Assembly (NCBI GenBank): GCA_019423755.1
Contig: JAHZAU010000014.1
Coordinates: forward strand, 1-59,814
Direction: 5' to 3'
DNA: 59,814 bases
Source of the DNA: Oscillospiraceae bacterium
GTDB lineage: Bacteria > Bacillota > Clostridia > Oscillospirales > Ruminococcaceae
Shown: positions 1-8,179 of the stretch, piece by piece
Layout of the letters: every line of letters starts with the position of its first letter
Numbering within the stretch: position 1 is the first letter of the stretch
Notes under the pieces: model-generated
Seen by the model: only the letters and a program-made list of their open reading frames with translations
Database searches by the model: none
Told to the model about the DNA's origin: nothing
Position numbers and translations under genes: made by a program

Positions 1-57
1 GCGGGCGGTTTTTTGACCTTTCGCAAAACGCGAAAGGTCTTGCTAAAGCACTAAACA
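1..57 (-). repeat. Partial IS200-like left-end repeat (copy 1)
   Basis: Read on the minus strand, this stretch nearly matches 58253-58305: TTAGTGCTTTAGCAA, then a hairpin with arms GACCTTTCGC and GCGAAAGGTC, then ACCGCCCGC. Copy 2 lies directly upstream of an IS200/IS605 tnpA, so this copy is most simply the left end of a second element whose body continues beyond base 1. It abuts the terminator at 59-93. A solo palindromic repeat cannot be excluded. Confidence 0.6.
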
Positions 58-58
58 A

Positions 59-93
59 AGCCCACGGCCCGACCCTCGGGACCGTGGGCTTTT
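59..93. terminator. Bidirectional rho-independent terminator
   Basis: A near-perfect stem pairs AGCCCACGG with CCGTGGGCT, with an inner CCCGA/TCGGG continuation and a 3-nt loop. It is followed by TTTT on the plus strand. The gene it serves is probably off the window or the minus-strand gene at 156-974. Confidence 0.6.
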
Positions 94-102
94 GCATCCG
101 GG

Positions 103-144
103 TAAAAAAGGACCCCCGCCCTCCCAGAACGGGAAAGCGGGGGT
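103..144 (-). terminator. Terminator of the 156-974 membrane-protein gene
   Basis: The arms ACCCCCGC and GCGGGGGT form a hairpin. On the minus strand it is followed by a run of six T (complement of 104-109). It lies 12 bases past the stop codon of the minus-strand gene. Confidence 0.7.
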
Positions 145-155
145 GTTTTGCTTTT

Positions 156-974
156 TTACTTGGAGCGGGAGCCTTTGAGGGGAGCGGTGCCCCAGGCGAA
201 TACCGCCGCGTAGGCGCTGGCCTCTGCCGCGCAAACAAGTTCCAGCGGGGAAAGGCTGGGGCCGCCGCGCAGCCAGGCGACGACCTCTCCGGCGCAGAGC
301 AGCGCGCCGCACAGCCCGGCGCAAAGGCCGAAGCCGCAGACCCAGCGCACGTCCCGGGGACGGCTGCGGCGGCAGAGCAGCCGCCCGTGTCCCAGCAGGA
401 AGATGGCCACCGACAGCAGGGTCAGCAGCAGCAGGCAGCGGGAGGGGATCTGGGTCAGGTTGGGCCAGTAGAGGAACACCTGGATGGCCCAGGCCAGCGC
501 CCAGAAGGTGGGAGCCGCCAGCAGCACCCCGCCAGGCGCCGGGTCGCTCCCTTGGGTCAGGAAGCGGCCGCTTTGCTGCAGGAAGGCCGCGCCCCCCAGC
601 AGGGAGAAGGCCACCATGGCCGCCATCATCAGCAGGCCGCCGGGGTTGAGCTGCCCGTCATAGGAGAGGGCGAAATCCCCGGAAAAGGGCGCCAGCACCC
701 CCTGAACCAGGCACCCGGCCCCCAGCAGCAGCCCCAGTACCCCCAGCAGGCGGGGACGGCGCAGGGCAAAGGAGGTGTCCTCCAGCCGCACCAGCGCCGA
801 AAGCAGGATGCCCACCAGCCCGGCGGCCAAAAAGGCCCCGAAGGCAAAGGACAGCGCGCCCTCTCCCACCAGGAAGCTGGTCTCCGGGTCCAGGCAGGTG
901 ATCATCAAAAACAAATGAAGCGGCAGACACACCACGGCTGCCAGCAGGAAAAACATTTTGGAACGGTTCAACAA
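156..974 (-). CDS. Multi-pass membrane protein, unknown function
   Basis: The product is about 270 residues and very hydrophobic. I see roughly six to eight membrane segments, for example around FFLLAAVVCLPLHLFLMI at the N-terminus and the stretches LLLLTLLSVAIFLLG and CGFGLCAGLCGALLCAG later on. No catalytic motif or named family was recognised. The start is uncertain. The ATG at 956 has no ribosome site, whereas the in-frame TTG at 974 follows AAAGGCGG at a normal distance, so 974 was chosen. The gene is divergent from spoIID and ends in its own terminator, so it looks monocistronic. The plus-strand open frame covering the same bases is a GC-rich shadow. Confidence 0.6.
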   Translation of the reverse strand: MLNRSKMFFLLAAVVCLPLHLFLMITCLDPETSFLVGEGALSFAFGAFLAAGLVGILLSALVRLEDTSFALRRPRLLGVLGLLLGAGCLVQGVLAPFSGDFALSYDGQLNPGGLLMMAAMVAFSLLGGAAFLQQSGRFLTQGSDPAPGGVLLAAPTFWALAWAIQVFLYWPNLTQIPSRCLLLLTLLSVAIFLLGHGRLLCRRSRPRDVRWVCGFGLCAGLCGALLCAGEVVAWLRGGPSLSPLELVCAAEASAYAAVFAWGTAPLKGSRSK

Positions 975-1038
975 AACCCCATCCGCCTTTCTGTCGTATA
1001 TTACTATAGAAGAAAACGCGCAAAAAACGCTATTTTTT

Positions 1039-1047
1039 ATCATACCA
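1039..1047 (-). promoter_or_regulatory. Possible extended -10 promoter for 156-974
   Basis: On the minus strand the bases read TGGTATGAT, an extended -10 element (TGnTATGAT). No good -35 is visible. The same TGTGGTATG context recurs before other genes here (18412, 41586), which supports it weakly. Confidence 0.35.
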
Positions 1048-1064
1048 CAAAACCACCCGTTTGT

Positions 1065-1088
1065 ATAGCGTCCGGCGGGACATACTCT
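1065..1088 (+). promoter_or_regulatory. Possible sigma-E-like promoter of spoIID
   Basis: ATA at 1065-1067 and CATACTCT at 1081-1088 are separated by 13 bases. This resembles the sigma-E pattern (ATA in the -35 region, CATACA-like -10) that drives spoIID in Bacillus subtilis. No sigma-A promoter of comparable quality was found. The match is short and could be chance. Confidence 0.3.
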
Positions 1089-1178
1089 CCGCCTTCCTGC
1101 GCATATACTGCCCTGAAAAGCGGGACGGGCCTGGCCGGGCGGCTTGCCCTCCCCCAAAAAAGAAAGGACGGGGTGGAT

Positions 1179-2231
1179 ATGCGTTTTTATCTGGCGGTGG
1201 GGCTTGTGGTGGCCATCTTGCTGGCGGTGATGCCGCTGGCGGTGCCAAGGTCGGGGGCTTCCCAGGGGAGCGAGGCCGGGGTAGTCTCCCAGGGGGACGG
1301 CTGGCTTTCGGTGCTGGAACAGCAGACGGAGGAGCCCGCCGGGCAGGAGAGCGGCCAAGCCCCCGCGGAAGAGGACGCCCCGGAGGAGCAGGCGGTATTT
1401 TCCATCTTTGACCGCTCCACCGGGCAGGTGAAGGAGGTTGCGGTGCGGGAATTTTTGCGGGGAGCGGTCTGCGCCGAGATGCCCCCCACCTTCCACCCGG
1501 AGGCCTTGAAAGCCCAAGCCGTCTGCGCCCACACCTGGGCCTGCTACCAGCAGCGGCTGCAGCAAAACGCCCCCGACCCGGCGCTGCTGGGGGCGGATTT
1601 TTCCGCCGACCCGCAAAACTGGGAGGGCTACGTCACCGAGGACCAGGCAAAGGAGCGCTTTGGGGAACATTTTGAGGAATATTGGGGCGCCATCACCCAG
1701 GCGGCGGACGCCGTAGCGGCCCAGATCCTCACCGACGGCGGCGAACCCATCCCGGCGGCCTACCACGCCATCAGCGCCGGCGCCACCGAGTCGGCGGAAA
1801 ACGTCTGGGGCAACGCGGTGGACTGTCTGACCCCGGTGGACAGCGCCTGGGACGAGATGGCCCCCGGTTACAGCGAGACGGTGACCTTCACCGCCGACAA
1901 GCTTCGGCAGGCGATCCCGGCGCTGGAAGGGCAGGGGGACCCCGCGGGCTGGTTTTCCATCCAGGAGCGCTCCGACTCCGGCTACGTCACCGCCATGACG
2001 GTGGGGGAGGAGGAGTGGACGGGGCTCGAGTTCCGGGAGGCGCTGGGGCTGCGCTCCTCGGCGCTGGACATCGCCTGGGAAGGGGAGAGCTGCACCATCA
2101 CCACCCGGGGCTACGGCCACGGCGTGGGGCTGAGCCAATACGGGGCGGACTACCTGGGCCGACAGGGCACCGGCTGGCAGGAGATCCTCCGCCACTACTA
2201 CCCCGGGGCCGAGCTGGAAGCGGTAAGCTAG
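1179..2231 (+). CDS. spoIID: SpoIID-type lytic transglycosylase
   Basis: The product is 350 residues. SpoIID proteins cleave glycan strands lacking stem peptides during engulfment of the forespore. An N-terminal membrane segment (about 4-22) is followed by an acidic, Pro/Glu-rich linker (about 45-72) and the SpoIID domain. Visible family signatures are AEMPPTFHPEALKAQAV with the presumed catalytic Glu100, ISAGATESAENVW in the middle, and GYGHGVGLSQYGA near the end (about 313-323). The ATG at 1179 follows AGAAAGGA. The usual partners SpoIIP, SpoIIM and SpoIIQ are not in the window. Other SpoIID-domain proteins act in non-sporulating cells, so the sporulation role is inferred. Confidence 0.85.
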   Translation: MRFYLAVGLVVAILLAVMPLAVPRSGASQGSEAGVVSQGDGWLSVLEQQTEEPAGQESGQAPAEEDAPEEQAVFSIFDRSTGQVKEVAVREFLRGAVCAEMPPTFHPEALKAQAVCAHTWACYQQRLQQNAPDPALLGADFSADPQNWEGYVTEDQAKERFGEHFEEYWGAITQAADAVAAQILTDGGEPIPAAYHAISAGATESAENVWGNAVDCLTPVDSAWDEMAPGYSETVTFTADKLRQAIPALEGQGDPAGWFSIQERSDSGYVTAMTVGEEEWTGLEFREALGLRSSALDIAWEGESCTITTRGYGHGVGLSQYGADYLGRQGTGWQEILRHYYPGAELEAVS

Positions 2232-2339
2232 GCCGTTTGGGAAAAATCCAGTTGAAAAACCCGGCGGAATGTGCGAAACTATTACCGGACCAATCCTCTT
2301 TGGCATTGGCGCCCAAGACGAAACAAGGAGGATCGTAAG

Positions 2340-3728
2340 ATGAACGATTGGAACCTCGACCAGCTGCACGAGGAGTGCGGCGTCTTTGGAGTATATCATC
2401 AGGAGGAAGCCGCCCCGCTTTGCTACTTCGGGCTGCACGCCCTCCAACACCGGGGCCAGGAGGCGGCGGGCATCGCCGTCAGCGACGGGGAAAACCTGCG
2501 CTGCCACAAGGGTACCGGCCTGGTCACCGAGGTGTTCACCCCCGAAAACCTGCAGAGCCTCACCGGCATCAACGGCATCGGCCATGTGCGCTACGCCACC
2601 GCCGGCGGCTCCGAGATCGAAAACGCCCAGCCCATCCTGGCTCGGGCCAAGGTCGGCAGCATCGCCGTGGTGCACAACGGCCAGATCGTCAACGCCGAGG
2701 AGCTGCGCCAGGAGCTGGAAGACCGGGGCAGCATCTTCCGCGGCAGCAGCGACAGCGAGATCATCCTCCACCTGATCCAGGGCCAGAAGGGCACCCTCTT
2801 AGAAAAGATCCAGCGGGCCTGCCAGCGGCTGGAGGGGGCCTTTGCCTTCCTCATCCTCACCGAAAAGAACCTGTACGCCATCCGCGACCGCCACGGCCTG
2901 CGGCCCCTTGCCCTGGCAAAGCTGGGGGACGGCTACTGCCTTTCCAGCGAGACCTGCGCCTTCCACACCATCAGCGCCCAGTATATCCGCGACATCCACC
3001 CCGGCGAGATCTTAAAGATCTCCGCCCACGGGCTGGAATCTTCCTATTATACCCAGCCGGCCCAGCGGCGGGTCTGTGCCATGGAGTACATCTACTTTGC
3101 CCGCCCCGACAGCGACATCGACGGCCTCAACGTCCACACGGTGAGAAAGCGCACCGGCGCGCTGCTGGCCCAGAAGGACGCCGGGAAGCTGGAAGCGGAC
3201 ATCGTCGTCGGTGTGCCGGACTCCTCCCTGGCGGCGGCTATGGGTTACAGCGAGGCCAGCGGCCTGCCCTATGAGACCGGACTCATCAAAAACCGCTATG
3301 TGGGCCGCACCTTCATCAAGCCCACCCAGAAGCAGCGGGACATGGGGGTTAAGATGAAGCTTTCCCCCAACATCGCCGTTGTCCGGGGAAAACGGGTGGT
3401 CCTGGTGGACGACTCCATCGTCCGGGGCACCACCAGCAAGCGCATCGTCCGCCTGCTCAAGGACGCCGGCGCCTTGGAGGTGCATCTGCGCATCGCCGCG
3501 CCGCCCATCCTCTACCCCTGTTTCTACGGGGTGGACACCCCCACCCGCCGGGAGCTCATCAGCGCCCGCCTGGACGAAGAAGCCCTCTGCCAGGAGGTGG
3601 GGGCGGATTCCCTGGTGTTCCTGACCAAAGAGGAGCTTTGCCGGGCCTGGGGCGGCAGCGATTTCTGCTTCGCCTGCTTTGACGGCGACTACGCTACCGA
3701 CCTGTATAGCCACGACCCGGAGCAATAA
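2340..3728 (+). CDS. purF: Amidophosphoribosyltransferase (purine synthesis, step 1)
   Basis: The enzyme makes phosphoribosylamine from PRPP and glutamine. The product is 462 residues. A 12-residue propeptide precedes Cys13 (EECGVFG), the nucleophile of the N-terminal glutaminase domain. The PRPP-binding motif VVLVDDSIVRGTTSKR lies at about 353-368. Four cysteines at 246, 394, 443 and 446 match the spacing of the [4Fe-4S] ligands in the Bacillus enzyme, so this is the oxygen-sensitive clustered type. The start ATG follows AAGGAGG. No other pur gene is adjacent. The gap to the downstream D-serine dehydratase is 38 bases with no terminator, so cotranscription is possible. Confidence 0.95.
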   Translation: MNDWNLDQLHEECGVFGVYHQEEAAPLCYFGLHALQHRGQEAAGIAVSDGENLRCHKGTGLVTEVFTPENLQSLTGINGIGHVRYATAGGSEIENAQPILARAKVGSIAVVHNGQIVNAEELRQELEDRGSIFRGSSDSEIILHLIQGQKGTLLEKIQRACQRLEGAFAFLILTEKNLYAIRDRHGLRPLALAKLGDGYCLSSETCAFHTISAQYIRDIHPGEILKISAHGLESSYYTQPAQRRVCAMEYIYFARPDSDIDGLNVHTVRKRTGALLAQKDAGKLEADIVVGVPDSSLAAAMGYSEASGLPYETGLIKNRYVGRTFIKPTQKQRDMGVKMKLSPNIAVVRGKRVVLVDDSIVRGTTSKRIVRLLKDAGALEVHLRIAAPPILYPCFYGVDTPTRRELISARLDEEALCQEVGADSLVFLTKEELCRAWGGSDFCFACFDGDYATDLYSHDPEQ

Positions 3729-3766
3729 CCCCTACCCTTCGCCCCAATGAGAAAGGAGGCCCTTTG

Positions 3767-5095
3767 ATGCAACCGAAAACAGAGCAGACAAGCCCCCGCT
3801 GGCAGCAGCTGCCGGTGGTAAAACAGTTACAGACCGCCCAGCCCCTTTTCTGGCTCAACCCCCAAAGCGGCACCCCCGCCCCGGCGCCCTTCGGCCCCCG
3901 GGAGATGGAGGACGCCCGCCTGCGGCTGGAACGCTTCGCCCCCTACCTGGAAAAAGCCTTCCCGGAGACCGCCCCCGCCCACGGGCGCATCGAGTCCCCC
4001 CTGCGGCCCATCCCCCAGATGCAGAAGGCTCTGGAAGAGCGCTGGGGAAGGGAAATCCCCGGCCGGCTGCTGCTCAAGTGCGACAGCCACCTGCCGGTTT
4101 CCGGCTCCATCAAGGCCCGGGGCGGCATCTACGAGGTGCTGAAGTTTGCCGAGGAGGTGGCCCTTTCCCACGGGATGCTCCGCCCCGAGGACGACTACTC
4201 GGTGCTGCTGGAACCTCGGTGCCGGGAGCTGTTTTCCCGCTACCGGGTGGCGGTGGGCTCCACCGGCAACCTGGGGCTTTCCATCGGCATCATCAGCGCC
4301 CGGCTGGGCTTTTCGGTGACGGTGCATATGTCCGCCGACGCCCGCCAGTGGAAAAAGGACCTGCTGCGCCAGAAGGGCGTGACGGTGGTGGAATACCCCG
4401 ACGACTATCAGAAGGCGGTAGCGGAAGGCCGGAAGCAGGCTGCTGCCGACCCCATGTGCCACTTTGTGGACGACGAAAGCTCCCAGGACCTGTTTTTGGG
4501 CTACACCACCGCGGCCCGGCGGCTGCAGGCCCAGCTTATCGAGCAGGGCATCCCGGTGGACGGGGAGCACCCGCTGTTTGTTTACCTGCCCTGCGGGGTG
4601 GGCGGCGGCCCCGGCGGGGTCTGCTTCGGTTTAAAAGAGATTTTCGGCGAGCATGTCCACTGCTTCTTTGCCGAGCCGACCCACGCCCCCTGCATGACTT
4701 TGGGGCTGGCTACCGGGCTGCATGACGCCGTCTGCGTCAAGGACATCGGCCTGGACGGGCTTACCGCCGCCGACGGTCTGGCGGTGGGACGGCCTTCCAG
4801 CCTGGTGGGCCGCCTGATGGAGACCCGCCTGGACGGCTGCTTTACCGTGGAGGACGACGAGCTTTACCGGCTGCTGGCGCTGCTGGCCCGCACCGAGCAG
4901 ATCCCGGTGGAGCCTTCGGGCTGCGCGGGATTCCCCGGAGTGCGCGGCGTGCTGGAACAGCAGGCGTATCTTAAAGAGCGCGGCCTTGCGCCTTTGATGC
5001 ACCAGGCCTGCCACATCGTCTGGGCCACCGGCGGCAGCATGGTGCCCCCGGAGGAGATGGCTTCCTACCGGCAGCGAGGGGAAGATTTGCTTTAG
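3767..5095 (+). CDS. dsdA: D-serine ammonia-lyase (D-serine dehydratase)
   Basis: This is a PLP-dependent enzyme that converts D-serine to pyruvate and ammonia. The product is 442 residues, the usual length of DsdA. The PLP lysine is Lys116 in SGSIKARGG, preceded by KCDSHLPV. The AVGSTGNLGLSIG motif binds the PLP/substrate carboxylate, and the glycine-rich CGVGGGPGG loop binds phosphate. The ATG at 3767 sits 8 bases after AAAGGAGG, and the TTG just before it is too close to that site. D-serine detoxification or use as a carbon source is the likely role. There is no dsdX or dsdC neighbour. Confidence 0.9.
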   Translation: MQPKTEQTSPRWQQLPVVKQLQTAQPLFWLNPQSGTPAPAPFGPREMEDARLRLERFAPYLEKAFPETAPAHGRIESPLRPIPQMQKALEERWGREIPGRLLLKCDSHLPVSGSIKARGGIYEVLKFAEEVALSHGMLRPEDDYSVLLEPRCRELFSRYRVAVGSTGNLGLSIGIISARLGFSVTVHMSADARQWKKDLLRQKGVTVVEYPDDYQKAVAEGRKQAAADPMCHFVDDESSQDLFLGYTTAARRLQAQLIEQGIPVDGEHPLFVYLPCGVGGGPGGVCFGLKEIFGEHVHCFFAEPTHAPCMTLGLATGLHDAVCVKDIGLDGLTAADGLAVGRPSSLVGRLMETRLDGCFTVEDDELYRLLALLARTEQIPVEPSGCAGFPGVRGVLEQQAYLKERGLAPLMHQACHIVWATGGSMVPPEEMASYRQRGEDLL

Positions 5096-5109
5096 CGGGA
5101 AAAAGTGGT

Positions 5110-5138
5110 TGACGCGGTTGCCGGAATGTCCTATACTG
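5110..5138 (+). promoter_or_regulatory. Sigma-A-type promoter for 5184-5810
   Basis: TTGACG (5110-5115) and TATACT (5133-5138) are separated by exactly 17 bases. The site is 45 bases upstream of the start codon. Confidence 0.8.
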
Positions 5139-5183
5139 TAAAAAAAGGCGCGGGAACGTGCCACAGGAAGGAGCGTTCACCAG

Positions 5184-5810
5184 ATGAAAAACTTTGTCAT
5201 CACCATTGCGAGAGGTTACGGCAGCGGCGGAAAGACCATCGGCAAGATGCTTTCCGAGCGCATGGGCATCCATTACTACGACCAGGAGCTGCTGCGGCTG
5301 GCCTCCGACGAAAGCGGCATCAACGAAAAGCTGTTCGGCCAGGCGGACGAGTGCCTCAACAAGCCGGTATTCTTTAAAAAATCCGCCCGCAGCGCCCACA
5401 CTGGCAAGCTCCTGCCTCCCAACAGCCAGGACTTTACCTCCATGGAAAACCTCTTTAACTACCAGGCCAAGGTCATCGAAGACCTGGCTAAGCGCGACGA
5501 GTCCTGCGTCATCGTCGGCCGCTGCGCCGACTACATCCTGCGGGATTACGACAACGTCCTGAGTATCTACGTCCACGCACCCAAGGACTACTGCATCCGC
5601 ACCACCATGGAGATCCGCAACCTCAACGAGGAGGAGGCTTGGAAGTTCATCCAGAAGACCGACAAGCGCCGTTCCGACTATTACCGTTACTTCACCGGCA
5701 ACGACTGGAAGGACGCCGACAACTACGATCTCTGCCTCAACTCCGCCAAGCTGGGCTGGGACAAGTGCATGGACCTGATCGAAGCGTACCTGAAGATCAA
5801 ACTTTCGTAG
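5184..5810 (+). CDS. Cytidylate-kinase-like family protein (copy A)
   Basis: The product is 208 residues. It opens with VITIARGYGSGGKTIGKML, a P-loop of the cytidylate-kinase-like P-loop NTPase family common in Clostridia, then has HYYDQELL and VIVGRCADYILRD. The role of this family is not settled. It is distinct from the housekeeping Cmk and may phosphorylate a nucleoside monophosphate or another small substrate. A homologue of identical length lies at 22635-23261 on the other strand. The two share GSGG(K/R)T, IHYYD, CVIVGRCADY(I/V)LRD and a similar C-terminus, but diverge around residues 50-90. The gene has its own promoter and terminator. Confidence 0.75.
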   Translation: MKNFVITIARGYGSGGKTIGKMLSERMGIHYYDQELLRLASDESGINEKLFGQADECLNKPVFFKKSARSAHTGKLLPPNSQDFTSMENLFNYQAKVIEDLAKRDESCVIVGRCADYILRDYDNVLSIYVHAPKDYCIRTTMEIRNLNEEEAWKFIQKTDKRRSDYYRYFTGNDWKDADNYDLCLNSAKLGWDKCMDLIEAYLKIKLS

Positions 5811-5836
5811 GGGGACACCTTCCCGCGAAAGCGCCG

Positions 5837-5889
5837 AAGCGGCACTGCCCGGGCCTGGGTTTTCGGGCCCAGGGGTGCCGCTTGTTTTA
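5837..5889 (+). terminator. Rho-independent terminator
   Basis: A long stem pairs AAGCGGCAC with GTGCCGCTT, with an inner GGGCCTGG/CCAGGGGT-type arm, and is followed by GTTTTATTT. Confidence 0.75.
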
Positions 5890-5915
5890 TTTGCAGAATC
5901 AGAAAGGAAGATAAA

Positions 5916-6452
5916 ATGAAAGCAAGGATCGCAAGACCCGCCTCCCAGGCGCTGCTCTATGGCTTTGGAGCGGCGGAAGCCGGGGTGCGCCGCGCGCTGG
6001 AAGGCTGCGGCCTTTCGGTGTGGACCGCCCCTGCCGGCAGCGAGCAGGAGACCCTCACCCGCCTGATGGAGGCAAAACACCCCGGCCCCGGCCCGGAATC
6101 GGACCGCCGGGCGGTGATCTTCTCGGGGCTGGACGCCCGCACCATCGGCGGGCCCATCAACGCCCTGTCCGGCACCGAAGCCAAAGACGCCCTCAAGGCG
6201 GTGCTGACCCCCTATAACCAAAGCTGGACCCTCGCGCACCTGCTGGACGAGCTGGAAGCGGAGCACCGCTGGATGGGCCTTGCCCGCCAGCTGGAGGAGC
6301 GCTGCAAGACCGCACCCCGTACCCCCGAGACCGCTCCGGCCTTTGCGGTGCTGGAACGCTTGTCCGACGAGCAGAACCAGCCCACCCCCCAGCAGCTGGA
6401 GGAGGCGCTGGCTTTGCTGGAGCAGGCCGGCGGGGAAGGAGGCGCCCAATGA
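5916..6452 (+). CDS. DUF3783 domain protein
   Basis: The product is 178 residues. The central and C-terminal part resembles DUF3783: VIFSGL, then LKAVLTPYNQSWTLAHLLDE followed by an acidic EAEHR helix. DUF3783 proteins have no established biochemical role. An N-terminal ALLYGFG segment and a 40-residue Pro/Glu-rich tail complete it. It overlaps the MYG1-like gene by ATGA, so the two are translationally coupled and may act together. The ATG at 5916 follows AGAAAGGAAG. Confidence 0.65.
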   Translation: MKARIARPASQALLYGFGAAEAGVRRALEGCGLSVWTAPAGSEQETLTRLMEAKHPGPGPESDRRAVIFSGLDARTIGGPINALSGTEAKDALKAVLTPYNQSWTLAHLLDELEAEHRWMGLARQLEERCKTAPRTPETAPAFAVLERLSDEQNQPTPQQLEEALALLEQAGGEGGAQ

Positions 6453-7321
6453 GCCAGACGAGAGACTTTTCTCACATCACCCTGCCGGGCTTCGGGCCTA
6501 TCCCGGCCCAGGCCGTGACCCACGGCGGGAAGTTCCACGCCGACGACGTGTTCTCCACGGCGCTGCTGCGCATCCTGCGGCCGGACATCCAGGTCCGCCG
6601 GGTGATGCAGGCGCCCGAGGAGGAGGGGCTTTTGTGCTTTGATATCGGCTTCGGGCCCTACGACCACCACCAGAAGGGCGCCCCCGTGCGGGAAAACGGC
6701 GTGCCCTACGCGGCCTTCGGGCTGCTTTGGCGGGACCTGGGTCCCCAGCTGGTGGGGCAGGCGGAGGCCGACCGTTTGGACGAAAACTTAGTCCAGCCGC
6801 TGGACTTAAACGACAACACCGGCGCGCCCCACGACCTGGCCGACCTGGTGGCGGTGTTTAACCCCGCCTGGGACAGCGACCAGCAGCCGGACGACTGCTT
6901 CTGGCAGGCGGTGGAGGTGGTGCAGGCTTACCTTTCCCACAAGCTGGAATCGATTTGGAGCGTCCAGCGGGCGCGGGCGGTGGTAGAGCCGGCCCTTGCC
7001 AAAATGCAGGACGGCGTGGTGGTGCTGGAACCCTACGCCCCTTGGAAGCAGGTGCTGCTGGACAGCCCGGCGCTGTTTGTGGTGTACCCCTCCCAGCGGG
7101 GCGGGTACAGCGCCCAGGGCATCCCCCAAAGCCAGGAGGACCCCCAGCTGCGGTGTCCCTTCCCGGCGCAGTGGGCCGGAAAAAGCCCCGCGGAGCTGGC
7201 GGCCCTCAGCGGCCTGCCGGGTCTGCGCTTCTGCCACAACAACGGCTTCCTCATCGCGGCGGACAGCCGGGAGGAGGCCATCGCCGCCTGCCGCCTGGCC
7301 CGGGAGATGCAAGGTTTATAA
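6449..7321 (+). CDS. MYG1/UPF0160 family metal-dependent phosphohydrolase
   Basis: The product is 290 residues. Near the N-terminus THGGKFHADDVFS carries the His and Asp-Asp metal ligands, and DIGFGPYDHHQKG carries the DHH motif of the DHH phosphoesterase superfamily. LDLNDNTG continues the active-site set. Eukaryotic MYG1 is a 3'-5' RNA exonuclease, so an exonuclease or phosphoesterase role is likely but unproven for bacterial members. Translation is coupled to the DUF3783 gene. The 3' end overlaps the convergent amidase gene by 6 bases, leaving no room for an intervening terminator. Confidence 0.75.
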   Translation: MSQTRDFSHITLPGFGPIPAQAVTHGGKFHADDVFSTALLRILRPDIQVRRVMQAPEEEGLLCFDIGFGPYDHHQKGAPVRENGVPYAAFGLLWRDLGPQLVGQAEADRLDENLVQPLDLNDNTGAPHDLADLVAVFNPAWDSDQQPDDCFWQAVEVVQAYLSHKLESIWSVQRARAVVEPALAKMQDGVVVLEPYAPWKQVLLDSPALFVVYPSQRGGYSAQGIPQSQEDPQLRCPFPAQWAGKSPAELAALSGLPGLRFCHNNGFLIAADSREEAIAACRLAREMQGL

Positions 7322-8089
7322 TTCTTCCACGTAATCGGCGTAAACGTAGCCGGTGGCGTTGCGGTAGGAGATGACGTACCAGTCCCCGGTGCGGGAGTAG
7401 ATGGTCACCTCCTCGCCGCAAGGCACCACCGCCACGATGATGGAGTGGGTGGAGGGCATGCTGCGGACGTTGAGCCCCGGCGCGCCCTGGCAGTACCAGT
7501 GGCCGTCCACCTGGTAGCCGGTGCGCACGATACCGGCGCGGATGGGCTGCGGCTCCTGGAAGGGGATGCCGAAGTACTCCGCCAGGGCCTGCACCACCGT
7601 GCGGGCGATGGTCTCTACATTGTCCCGGATCCACTGGGCGTCCTGGGGGTTGTCGTGGTAGGCGGTCTCCAGCAGCACGGCGGGGTTGCGGGTCTGCAGC
7701 ACCTCGGCCAGGTTTTTGGAGGGCCGGGTATTGACCTTCTGGGGCTTGGGGTAGATCTCCCGCATCCTGTCGGCCAAGATCTCGGCAAAGCGCTGGCTTT
7801 CCCGGTTAGAGGGGTTGTAGTAGATGTCCGGGCCGGTGAGCTGGCCTTCCATCCCCTCGGGGGAGGCGTTGGAGTGCAGCGCCACGTGCATCCCGTAGCG
7901 GTCCCGGTTGGACTGGGCGATGATCTCCGGCAGGGTCTGGTTGAGGTTGTTGCGCACCAGCTCGATGCCGGTGGCCCGCAGATAGGGCACCATAGCGTCG
8001 GCGATGAGGTTCATGTATTCCTCCTCGTTGCCGCCGCCGTCATAAAGATTAAAATCCTGAAGGGAAGGGCTGAGATAGATCCTGGGCAT
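7316..8089 (-). CDS. N-acetylmuramoyl-L-alanine amidase with SH3b domain
   Basis: The product is 257 residues. The first 170 residues form an Amidase_3-type zinc amidase: IYLSPSLQDFN at the start, MHVALHSNAS carrying a metal-ligand His, and AVLLETAYHDNPQDAQWI carrying the catalytic Glu. A C-terminal bacterial SH3 domain follows, with LNVRSMPSTHS and GWYVISY-like motifs ending in GYVYADYVEEL. No signal peptide is visible, so the enzyme may be released by lysis, by a spore-related route or by a non-classical route. The ATG at 8089 follows AAGGGGG. It is divergent from the zinc-ribbon membrane protein at 8180. Confidence 0.85.
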   Translation of the reverse strand: MPRIYLSPSLQDFNLYDGGGNEEEYMNLIADAMVPYLRATGIELVRNNLNQTLPEIIAQSNRDRYGMHVALHSNASPEGMEGQLTGPDIYYNPSNRESQRFAEILADRMREIYPKPQKVNTRPSKNLAEVLQTRNPAVLLETAYHDNPQDAQWIRDNVETIARTVVQALAEYFGIPFQEPQPIRAGIVRTGYQVDGHWYCQGAPGLNVRSMPSTHSIIVAVVPCGEEVTIYSRTGDWYVISYRNATGYVYADYVEEL

Positions 8090-8179
8090 AAAGGTCCCCC
8101 TTTTCGGTAAAATTTTGCACATTGTCAGGATATGCACCGGGCCGGGGGAAGGTTCCGGCCCAAAAGGAGGGAAAAGCGG

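Noticed and set aside
84..1178. Long plus-strand open frame upstream of spoIID that would extend SpoIID N-terminally by over 360 residues
   Set aside because: The translation is Gln/Gly/Ala-rich nonsense, it runs antisense to a convincing membrane-protein gene, and the ATG at 1179 has a good ribosome site and begins a normal membrane anchor.
156..2771. Minus-strand frame of 871 residues spanning spoIID and purF
   Set aside because: Only the part at 156-974 looks like a protein. The rest is the GC-rich reverse shadow of spoIID and purF.
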